Source: Candidatus Fermentibacteraceae bacterium
GTDB taxonomy: Bacteria > Fermentibacterota > Fermentibacteria > Fermentibacterales > JCC-6
Assembly: GCA_021162285.1 (NCBI GenBank)
Contig: JAGGYZ010000076.1
Location: 1 to 9,361, forward strand
Reading direction: 5' to 3'
Length of the DNA stretch: 9,361 bases
Part shown: positions 1 through 5,240 of the stretch, piece after piece
How positions within the stretch are numbered: position 1 is the first letter of the stretch
How the letters are laid out: the number at the start of each line of letters is the position of its first letter
The notes under the pieces: generated by a model
Told to the model about the DNA's origin: nothing
The model's database searches: none
Seen by the model: the letters and a program-made list of their open reading frames with translations, nothing else
Translations under genes and position numbers: made by a program

Positions 1-1608
1 CTTGACATCTGGCTTTACGATATCAGTTCGGAACAGCTTACAAGAATCAGCGACAACGAACAGGGAGAATACGATCTGTGGTGGGGCAGTAAAGGTATTC
101 TGTGTGTATCCGAGGAGCCCTCTCTGGGGACAAGAACGCTTGAACGCTGGAGTATTGATGGGGATGTTGAAGTGCTCCATGTATGCAACGAAGACATTTC
201 CTCTCCTGTGGAAACCCCCGAAGGAGTGATCTTTATTTCATCAGAACAGGGAGAACCCAACTTTTATCTATTCCAGAATGATTCGCTTCCAATTGTCAGA
301 CTCACAGATCTCTACATAACTCCGCGCTTTACATCCTGGGCAGACTCATGCGGTATTGCTCTTTTTCAGGCATCAGACTGGGCGGGTTCCGGGCTGTTTG
401 TTGTCAGTGATCTGGATACCAGAAGAATTGATGAGCCTTTTTCAGTTCACGAATGTGGGGACCGTCCTGTACCGGAAGATATCGGTCAGTACACCCCGGA
501 AAACTGGCGGATATCTCCGTACCAGCCGGAGTTTTCTCTTGATCAGGTGTCTGCAAACGCCGGATTCGATTCTTATTCCGGTTTAACAGGGAATTCATTG
601 TTTCTTTTCAGTGATGTGCTTGCCCTGCACCAGATGGGTATTCTTGCTAATTTCAGCGGACAGGTCAGCGATATGGATCTTGCCGTGGACTACAGAAACC
701 TGCAGGACAGATACCAGTACCATGGCGGGGTTTACCGCTTTGTGTCCCGGTATATTTTTGAAGACTCTCTGGGTTACAGAGACTATGTGCGAGATATAAA
801 TCTTGGGGGAACTCTGGGGCTGAACTACCCCTTTACAAAAGCACTTCGTGCAGGCCTTGCCACAAACTACAGAAGAGTTTCCCGGGAGGGTCTCTGGTCC
901 AACGATGTGCTTTTCAGGGAGAATATTTTTTCTGCGAGAACACACCTTGTTTACGACAATGCCCTGTGGGGTGCCGTAGGTCCGAGAGTCGGCAGCCGGA
1001 TGAGTGTTGACTTTGACTATGCCCCGGGGTTCTGGGATAACGCCGAGTATTTTACAGCAATGCTGGATCTTCGTGAATACACATGGGTTTCATCGGAGGT
1101 TACTCTGGCCACCAGACTGGCAGGCGGCATCAGTTTTGGAGAAAATCGCCAGAGATTTTTTCTCGGCGGCGCACTGCCTCACAGAAGAAGCACCGGTGAT
1201 GTCGAGGGTGTCGGGGATGTGTTTCAATTCTACGCCAGTTATGCTGACCTGCTTCGCGGTTGGGATTATGTTTCCCTGAACGGAACGAGATACGGAGTGG
1301 CATCCATTGAATTCCGTTACCCTGTTCTTAATTATCTCAGCCTTGCAGCCCCGATTCCAGTTACATTCACCAGAGGCAGAGGGGTCATTTTCACCGATCT
1401 CGGGTTTGTATCTGATGATCTCAGTACATTCAAAGGGGCCAGTGGATCTGGTGGATACAGGCTTGAAGATATCAAGATGTCTTTTGGAACAGGATTCCGA
1501 CTGAATGTTGGCTATTTTGTGTTGAGAACTGATATTGCGTGGCGAACGGATCTGGCCAGTGTAAGTCAGAAGCCGGAGTACTACTTCACAATCTCTACAG
1601 AGTTTTAA
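1..1608 (+). CDS. TolB-like propeller plus Omp85/BamA-type outer-membrane barrel protein, 5' partial
   Basis: The frame is open from the first base, so the start lies outside; 535 residues are visible. A GTG at 172 is internal, because propeller-like sequence continues upstream of it. Residues 1-150 contain repeats of the PD40/TolB type (for example DIWLYDISSEQLTRIS near residue 2), as in beta-propellers. From about residue 175 to the end the protein alternates aromatic and polar residues like a transmembrane beta-barrel. Near residues 419-447 it shows an RGW motif, then a GVASIEFRYPV stretch, resembling the conserved RG[FY] loop and following strand of the bacterial surface antigen (Omp85) family. 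It ends in Phe, the usual outer-membrane assembly signal. It probably sits in the outer membrane with the propeller in the periplasm. Substrate and role are unknown; propeller-barrel fusions of this kind are usually annotated only by domain. It heads an envelope gene cluster. Confidence 0.8.
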   Translation, partial: LDIWLYDISSEQLTRISDNEQGEYDLWWGSKGILCVSEEPSLGTRTLERWSIDGDVEVLHVCNEDISSPVETPEGVIFISSEQGEPNFYLFQNDSLPIVRLTDLYITPRFTSWADSCGIALFQASDWAGSGLFVVSDLDTRRIDEPFSVHECGDRPVPEDIGQYTPENWRISPYQPEFSLDQVSANAGFDSYSGLTGNSLFLFSDVLALHQMGILANFSGQVSDMDLAVDYRNLQDRYQYHGGVYRFVSRYIFEDSLGYRDYVRDINLGGTLGLNYPFTKALRAGLATNYRRVSREGLWSNDVLFRENIFSARTHLVYDNALWGAVGPRVGSRMSVDFDYAPGFWDNAEYFTAMLDLREYTWVSSEVTLATRLAGGISFGENRQRFFLGGALPHRRSTGDVEGVGDVFQFYASYADLLRGWDYVSLNGTRYGVASIEFRYPVLNYLSLAAPIPVTFTRGRGVIFTDLGFVSDDLSTFKGASGSGGYRLEDIKMSFGTGFRLNVGYFVLRTDIAWRTDLASVSQKPEYYFTISTEF

Positions 1609-1614
1609 GGGGAG
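1609..1614 (+). promoter_or_regulatory. Shine-Dalgarno for the zinc-ribbon/FGE-fold gene
   Basis: GGGGAG lies directly after the stop codon of the barrel gene and 7 nt before the ATG at 1622. It supports that start and translation from a shared mRNA. Confidence 0.7.
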
Positions 1615-1621
1615 ATAGTTT

Positions 1622-2416
1622 ATGAGACTGGTTCTTGCAGCACTTGTGTTTTTTTCTGCCGGAGTTTTTGCCTGGCAGTGTCCTTCCTGCGGTACGGAGA
1701 ACGAGGGTTCATTCTGTGTGCAGTGTCACCTCCCGGAACCTCCTTCCGGTATGGCTTTTGTTCCAGCAACAACTGTTCAGATCAACGGAAGCTCAGTGGA
1801 TGTTCCTCCCTTTTACATAGACAGTATCCCGGTGACCTACAGAGAATTCCTTCCCTGGCTCAATGGATCAGGCTTTGGTGTTGAAGAACTGGGTATAATA
1901 ATTACCGGAGACGGTGACGAATCCATGCAGTTTCTGGCTTTTACACCGTTCATGGGAGCACAGGAAGGGGGGATTACCGTTCCTTCCCAGTGTCTTGAGA
2001 ATCCCGTTGCCTCAATAACCTGGAGTGGAGCCCAGTCTTTCCTTTCAGATTCCGGGAAAAGACTCCCCACTCTGGCGGAAATGGAGGCTGCCTCTTCCCG
2101 GGGATTGATAGATGTCTGGGATTCCTACGAGGTAATGCAGATATTCGCCGGGCAGATGCAGGCTTCTATGGGAGAACTTCTTGGAACCCTCAGTCAGCAG
2201 GCAATGTTTGCAGGGTACAGTACTGCAAATGAACGGGTTATGTGGGAACTCACCGGCACGACATTTGGTGAGAATCCGCTTACCACTGCTGCATCTGTCG
2301 ATGTGCACTTCATAACCCTTTTCAAGGCGCTCAGTGAGCCGGTTCTTTCTTCAACAGGTAGAGAACTGGGCTATTTCAATGTGATATTCAGAGGGGCCAT
2401 TGAGGTCCCCAGATGA
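1622..2416 (+). CDS. Secreted zinc-ribbon protein with FGE-sulfatase (SUMF1)-like fold
   Basis: This 264-residue protein starts with a signal peptide (residues 1-17, ending VFA). A four-cysteine zinc-ribbon follows at once (CPSC at 20-23, CVQC at 32-35). The rest matches the formylglycine-generating-enzyme/SUMF1 fold: FYIDSIPVTYREF at 64-76 is the typical 'pVT..ef' opening, PVASITW at 128-134 and GKRLPTLAEMEAA at 145-157 correspond to the family's PV..vsW and GkRLPTEaEWE motifs, VMWELTG at 206-212 corresponds to the v.EWt motif, and the end resembles its GFR strand. Apart from the ribbon only one cysteine (C124) is present, so the paired catalytic cysteines of true sulfatase-activating FGE are missing. 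The protein is therefore probably a non-catalytic or ligand-binding member working in the periplasm or at the cell surface. Its neighbours are envelope proteins. The family assignment is fairly sure; the function is not known. Confidence 0.8.
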   Translation: MRLVLAALVFFSAGVFAWQCPSCGTENEGSFCVQCHLPEPPSGMAFVPATTVQINGSSVDVPPFYIDSIPVTYREFLPWLNGSGFGVEELGIIITGDGDESMQFLAFTPFMGAQEGGITVPSQCLENPVASITWSGAQSFLSDSGKRLPTLAEMEAASSRGLIDVWDSYEVMQIFAGQMQASMGELLGTLSQQAMFAGYSTANERVMWELTGTTFGENPLTTAASVDVHFITLFKALSEPVLSSTGRELGYFNVIFRGAIEVPR

Positions 2417-2422
2417 TTTCTG

Positions 2423-2429
2423 AAAGGAG
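2423..2429 (+). promoter_or_regulatory. Shine-Dalgarno that decides the lpoB-like start
   Basis: AAAGGAG stands 7 nt before the ATG at 2437. The upstream in-frame ATG at 2413 overlaps the previous stop codon and would place charged residues before the lipoprotein signal. The 2437 start is therefore preferred. Confidence 0.75.
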
Positions 2430-2436
2430 TCAGATA

Positions 2437-3027
2437 ATGAAAGTACTGCTTGTAACAGCTGTTGTTGCTCTTGTCGTTCTTACAGCCTGCGGAGGCAGAG
2501 AAGTTACAAGGACTGATACGGACACAGTTACAGACCTTAGCGGATACTGGAACGATACAGATGCCCGTATTGTTGCCGATTCCATCGTTGACCAGTGTCT
2601 TAACGGTCGTTGGTTTGATGTGCGTGAAACACGCGACAGCAGAGTCTCCGCCCTCCCGGTAATTGTTGTAGGAGGTGTGCGTAATCAGAGTATAGAGCAC
2701 ATCAATGTTGATGTGTTCATGTCTGAAATTGAAAGATCTCTGCTTAATTCCGGACGATTCCAGATCGCTGCGGGTGGCCGTGAGCGTGGCGAAGTTCGGG
2801 ATGAAAGAAGAGATCAGTCTGTTTTTGCGTCACCGGAAACTGCCGCCGAATTCGGCCGCGAGGTTGGTGCAGACTATGTAATGACAGGAACTGTGAACTC
2901 AATTGAAGATCAGGAAGACGATACCAGAGCCATTTTTTACCAGGTTAACATCGAGCTTATCGATGTTGAGACTGCTCTGAAAGTGTGGATGGGTTCAACA
3001 GAGATCAAAAAGATCATAGAGTGGTAG
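2437..3027 (+). CDS. lpoB: LpoB-like penicillin-binding-protein activator lipoprotein
   Basis: The protein has 196 residues from the ATG at 2437, which is chosen over the ATG at 2413 because of the Shine-Dalgarno and because it begins a clean lipoprotein signal. The hydrophobic stretch leads to the lipobox LTAC with C18 as the lipidated cysteine, and G19-G20 follow. A Thr/Asp-rich linker comes next. The globular part shows the LpoB family pattern: PVIVVGGVRNQS, a helix with FMSEIERSLLNSGRFQI, then ETAAEFGREVGADYVMTGTVNSIED, and a final strand VDVETALKVW-like segment near the end. In E. coli, outer-membrane LpoB reaches through the periplasm to activate the peptidoglycan synthase PBP1b. The family is wider than that one role, so PBP activation here is inferred. 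The next gene, one base downstream, is a COG3014 protein, a known genomic partner of LpoB-type genes. Confidence 0.78.
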   Translation: MKVLLVTAVVALVVLTACGGREVTRTDTDTVTDLSGYWNDTDARIVADSIVDQCLNGRWFDVRETRDSRVSALPVIVVGGVRNQSIEHINVDVFMSEIERSLLNSGRFQIAAGGRERGEVRDERRDQSVFASPETAAEFGREVGADYVMTGTVNSIEDQEDDTRAIFYQVNIELIDVETALKVWMGSTEIKKIIEW

Positions 3028-3028
3028 C

Positions 3029-4330
3029 ATGAAGAGTCTCCTTGCTTCTGCGGGGTTTCTGCTTGTAATGTCGTGTGCGGTGGCGTATACAAACACCATG
3101 GCTCCTGTTATAAAAGATCTTGGAAACGGGAACAGTCAGGAGGCTATATCAACACTGAAAGATGTTTTTCCCGACACCACCGGCAGAGACCGTCTGCTGT
3201 ACCTTATGGAGCTTGGGAATCTGGCAAGATATGCCGGATTACAGAGCATAGCTCAGTCCGTTCTTCTTCAGGCGGATCGGCTGAGCGACAATCTTCGAGG
3301 AACAGATCTGGAGCAGCAGGCTCAATCGATGGTCACCAGTGATCTTGCACTGGATTTTCGCGGTGCAGATTACGAGAAGGTCTTTATCAACTACTGTCTT
3401 GCTTCAAGCTATGCAGAATCAGGCAACATCGAAGATGCAGTTGTAGAGGCAAGACGGGTGAATGAAAAGCTCAAGGAAATCAACACCGCGTACCAGAGAA
3501 ACCCGAACCGGTATACCGATGATGCTTTCGTCAGGTATTTTATGGGCGTTCTCTACGAGATGGATGGTGACTACGACGATGCACTGATCAGTTACCGTAT
3601 GGCACTGGCAACCTACGACTCCGTTTATGTGGAAGATTACCGGCTTTCCGCTCCCACGCAACTCAAACTTGATGCCATGCGCCTGGCTGAGTACAACGGG
3701 TTTGAAAGCCTTGTTTCAACTTTTGAAACCAGGTGGCCGGAGTTGAACTGGGAGGGAACAGGACCATCGTCAACCATGGGTGAAATAGTGGCAGTGGTTG
3801 AGCTTGGCAGTATTTCGTCCAGAAGAGCCTCGGATTTCACTGTGTATGTTGATGACAGAGTGTACAGCCTGGCTCTTCCAGTGATACCTGAGTTTGCAAG
3901 GCGGAGAATAACCGGTTCAATTACTGCAGGAGATGAAACGGCACCACTTTTCCTTGTGGAAGATCTGAATGGAATTGCCCGGGAGAATCTTGAAGACGAA
4001 GCTGGAAGAAACATTGCCAGAGCCGCTGCCAGACTGGCAGTGAAGGCCGGTTTGTCCAGTCTTGGAGAGAACATCACGGAACAGCTTACTGATAACGAAA
4101 ATGTGAGTTCCGGTGTAGGGCTGATCCTCAGCATAATTGGTGCTGCCACAGAGCAGGCAGATCTCCGAGCCTGGTTGACCCTTCCGGCACAGATTCAGAT
4201 GTGTCGTCTGCAGGTTCCTCCCGGATCATGGCCGGTAACCGTAAGTGTCAACGGAAGACAGTATACTCACGACCCTGTAACGGTTAGGCCGGGAAGAATC
4301 TCCCTGGTCTTTCTCAGAGAGGATTTCTAG
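3029..4330 (+). CDS. COG3014-family TPR lipoprotein
   Basis: The 433-residue product begins with a lipoprotein-type signal with the cysteine at residue 16 (VMSC; Met at -2 is slightly unusual). Two helical TPR-like repeats lie at about 113-150 (YEKVFINYCLASSYAESGN) and 165-200 (FVRYFMGVLYEMDGDYDDAL). The C-terminal part carries an Ala/Arg-rich helix (ARAAARLAVK at 330-339), a small hydrophobic GVGLILSIIGAA segment at 362-373, and ADLRAWLTLPAQI at 377-389, which resembles the conserved tail of COG3014. The start ATG is one base after the preceding stop, with only a weak ribosome site, so it is probably coupled to the LpoB-like gene. In Vibrio and Shewanella-type genomes COG3014 and lpoB also lie together, suggesting a joint role in envelope or peptidoglycan upkeep; this is inference. 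The molecular function of the family is unknown to me. Confidence 0.75.
   Translation: MKSLLASAGFLLVMSCAVAYTNTMAPVIKDLGNGNSQEAISTLKDVFPDTTGRDRLLYLMELGNLARYAGLQSIAQSVLLQADRLSDNLRGTDLEQQAQSMVTSDLALDFRGADYEKVFINYCLASSYAESGNIEDAVVEARRVNEKLKEINTAYQRNPNRYTDDAFVRYFMGVLYEMDGDYDDALISYRMALATYDSVYVEDYRLSAPTQLKLDAMRLAEYNGFESLVSTFETRWPELNWEGTGPSSTMGEIVAVVELGSISSRRASDFTVYVDDRVYSLALPVIPEFARRRITGSITAGDETAPLFLVEDLNGIARENLEDEAGRNIARAAARLAVKAGLSSLGENITEQLTDNENVSSGVGLILSIIGAATEQADLRAWLTLPAQIQMCRLQVPPGSWPVTVSVNGRQYTHDPVTVRPGRISLVFLREDF
4316..4323 (+). promoter_or_regulatory. Weak Shine-Dalgarno for deoC
   Basis: AGAGAGGA inside the end of the upstream gene sits 8 nt before the TTG at 4332. It is the main support for the TTG start, together with the DeoC-like first residues. 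Confidence 0.5.
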
Positions 4331-4331
4331 C

Positions 4332-4982
4332 TTGAACATTGCTTCTATTATCGACCACACTCTTCTTAAACCCGATGCCACAAGCGGAATGATAGATAAA
4401 CTATGTGCCGAGGCTGTAGAATACCAGTTTTACTCGGTTTGTGTAAATCCGGTCTGGGTGCCTTTCGCCAGCGAGCTGCTGATTGAAAAAACTCCGCTGG
4501 TGTGTTCTGTGGCAGGTTTCCCCCTTGGGGCTTCACCGCTGGTTGCAAAGGAAGCAGAGTGGGCAGTAGCAAATGGGGCTGGAGAAATAGACATGGTTCT
4601 TCCTGTGGGGCTTCTGAAACAGGGAGATAATTCAGGAGTTCTCCGGTTGATAAGGGAGGTCGTTAATGCCGTTCCGGACACACCAGTTAAAGTTATTCTT
4701 GAAACCTGTCTCCTCACCGACGAAGAGAAGGTAACGGCCTGCTCTATTTCAATGGATGCTGGCGCGGCTTTTGTGAAAACCAGTACCGGCTTCTCAAAAA
4801 GCGGAGCAACGCTGCATGATGTTCGTCTGATGAGTGAATCTGTTGGTCAGTTTATGGGCGTGAAAGCTTCCGGGGGTGTCAGAAATTACGATACAGCGAT
4901 TTCTATGCTGGAAGCCGGAGCAACAAGAATAGGTACCAGCAGCGGAATAACAATAGTTAACGGTGGTAAACAAAGTATTTAA
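4332..4982 (+). CDS. deoC: Deoxyribose-phosphate aldolase
   Basis: DeoC cleaves 2-deoxyribose 5-phosphate to acetaldehyde and glyceraldehyde 3-phosphate in deoxynucleoside salvage, in the cytoplasm. The 216-residue product fits the short bacterial DeoC type. The family motifs are all present: IIDHTLLKPDAT at 6-17, SVCVNPVWV at 35-43, GFPLGA at 62-67, GEIDMVLPVG at 84-93, KVILET at 120-125, FVKTSTGFS at 147-155, VKASGGVR at 177-184 and RIGTSSG at 199-205. The Schiff-base lysine is K149 and the catalytic Asp/Lys pair is D87/K178, equivalent to E. coli K167, D102 and K201. The TTG start lies one base after the stop of the COG3014 gene, so it probably sits at the end of that transcript. No other nucleoside-salvage gene is visible. 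The hairpin just downstream may end this transcript. Confidence 0.95.
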   Translation: MNIASIIDHTLLKPDATSGMIDKLCAEAVEYQFYSVCVNPVWVPFASELLIEKTPLVCSVAGFPLGASPLVAKEAEWAVANGAGEIDMVLPVGLLKQGDNSGVLRLIREVVNAVPDTPVKVILETCLLTDEEKVTACSISMDAGAAFVKTSTGFSKSGATLHDVRLMSESVGQFMGVKASGGVRNYDTAISMLEAGATRIGTSSGITIVNGGKQSI

Positions 4983-4991
4983 TACAAAGAA

Positions 4992-5026
4992 AGCGGGCAA
5001 TCGGAGGGGTTGACCGATTGCCCGCT
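4992..5026 (-). terminator. Perfect 13-bp hairpin terminator, T-tail on the minus strand
   Basis: AGCGGGCAATCGG (4992-5004) pairs perfectly with CCGATTGCCCGCT (5014-5026) around a 9-nt loop. Read on the minus strand the stem is followed by TTCTTTGTATT, a T-rich tail typical of intrinsic terminators. On the plus strand it is followed by AGAGAACCC, with no T-tract. It therefore best terminates a leftward transcript; it may still block or stabilise the 3' end of the deoC message. Confidence 0.6.
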
Positions 5027-5032
5027 AGAGAA

Positions 5033-5078
5033 CCCGGGATAAGCTGGCTAGGTTCCAATCCTCTCAGGCTGATCCGGG
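5033..5078. other. Imperfect stem-loop in the intergenic region
   Basis: CCCGG(G)AT at 5033-5040 pairs with ATCCGGG at 5072-5078, with one bulged G. Inside it AGC (5042-5044, extended by A-T) pairs with GCT, and AGG (5050-5052) with CCT (5060-5062), around a TTCCAAT loop at 5053-5059. It lies between the small minus-strand ORF and the terminator hairpin and would be part of the 3' UTR of that transcript. The loop resembles a tRNA T-loop only superficially. Confidence 0.4.
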
Positions 5079-5085
5079 AGGGGGT

Positions 5086-5175
5086 TCAGACCGGCCATAC
5101 AATGAGAATAAAAACAGGGAGTGCCGCGATCGCCATCGTCAGCATCAACCAGCTCTTGATTCCGGGTTTGTACAT
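5086..5175 (-). CDS. Small single-pass membrane peptide, 29 residues
   Basis: The ORF starts at the ATG complementary to 5173-5175 and ends at a TGA complementary to 5086-5088. A GAGGA Shine-Dalgarno (5186-5182) lies 6 nt upstream. The peptide begins MYKPGIKSW, with two lysines, and continues with about 20 hydrophobic residues (LMLTMAIAALPVFILIVW) to a PV end. That is one transmembrane helix with a positive N-terminal side expected to face the cytoplasm. It is too short for ordinary gene finders. It has its own upstream promoter signals and a downstream terminator on the same strand, and no overlap with a gene on the other strand. I do not recognise it. Possible roles are a regulatory membrane microprotein, a small toxin or a stress peptide; nothing in the sequence separates these. 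A chance ORF remains possible. Confidence 0.45.
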   Translation of the reverse strand: MYKPGIKSWLMLTMAIAALPVFILIVWPV

Positions 5176-5181
5176 CTTGTA

Positions 5182-5186
5182 TCCTC
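5182..5186 (-). promoter_or_regulatory. Shine-Dalgarno of the small membrane peptide
   Basis: GAGGA on the minus strand, 6 nt before the ATG, is ideal spacing. It selects the 29-codon ORF over an overlapping 54-codon ORF that starts at the predicted RNA 5' end without a ribosome site. Confidence 0.45.
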
Positions 5187-5192
5187 GTTTCT

Positions 5193-5222
5193 TTGAACCG
5201 TGTTTGTAACATTCATTATAGA
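5193..5222 (+). promoter_or_regulatory. Possible sigma-70-type promoter for the helicase gene
   Basis: TTGAAC at 5193-5198 is followed after 18 bp by TATAGA at 5217-5222. Both are imperfect matches. The start would fall near 5230, only a few bases before the GTG at 5234, implying an almost leaderless message. It fits the lack of a good Shine-Dalgarno, but the support is weak. Confidence 0.25.
5215..5220 (-). promoter_or_regulatory. TATAAT box, alternative sigma-70-type -10 element
   Basis: An exact TATAAT on the minus strand sits just downstream of the -12 element, 39 nt before the small ORF. The hexamer 17 nt upstream is TTTCTG, a poor -35. It may give basal transcription or be chance. Confidence 0.25.
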
Positions 5223-5223
5223 A

Positions 5224-5240
5224 AGCAATAACCGTGCCAG
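5224..5240 (-). promoter_or_regulatory. Sigma-54 (RpoN) -24/-12 promoter
   Basis: The minus strand reads C-TGGCACG-GTTA-TTGC-T. This matches the sigma-54 consensus YTGGCACG-N4-TTGCW at every specified base, with the essential GG and GC dinucleotides 10 nt apart. The start site would be near 5213, which leaves a 38-nt leader before the small ORF. Transcription would need a AAA+ enhancer-binding protein, whose binding site would lie upstream inside the helicase gene; I saw no clear inverted repeat there. The -24 element overlaps the GTG start codon of the helicase gene on the other strand. Confidence 0.6.

Larger units (their letters stand above)
4985..5213 (-). ncRNA. Predicted short sigma-54-driven transcript, possibly dual-function small RNA
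   Basis: A -24/-12 promoter puts the start near 5213, and the T-tailed hairpin puts the end near 4985, giving about 225 to 230 nt. The RNA would carry a 38-nt leader with a Shine-Dalgarno, a 29-codon ORF and a two-hairpin 3' region. Sigma-54-dependent small RNAs with intrinsic terminators are known (Qrr RNAs of Vibrio, GlmY of enterobacteria), but no similarity to those sequences is claimed. It may act as a small mRNA, a regulatory RNA, or both. Boundaries are inferred from signals only. Confidence 0.4.

Noticed and set aside
172..1608. GTG at 172 as the true start of the barrel protein
   Set aside because: The frame is open and propeller-like from base 1, there is no Shine-Dalgarno, and a start there would cut a propeller repeat.
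2413..2436. ATG at 2413 as the start of the LpoB-like gene
   Set aside because: It has no ribosome site at proper distance and would add charged residues ahead of the lipoprotein signal; the ATG at 2437 has AAAGGAG.
3637..4149. A 170-codon open frame on the minus strand inside the COG3014 gene
   Set aside because: It is a Ser/Ala-rich shadow of the real gene without a ribosome site or recognisable motif.
5042..5070. tRNA-like T-arm (GGTTCCAATCC) on the plus strand
   Set aside because: The T-loop has C where a purine is needed, and no acceptor, D or anticodon arms fit around it.
5050..5233. An overlapping 54-codon minus-strand ORF (start near 5212) in another frame of the predicted small transcript
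   Set aside because: Its ATG is at the predicted RNA 5' end without a ribosome site, and its product lacks any recognisable pattern; the 29-codon ORF has both a Shine-Dalgarno and a clear membrane helix.
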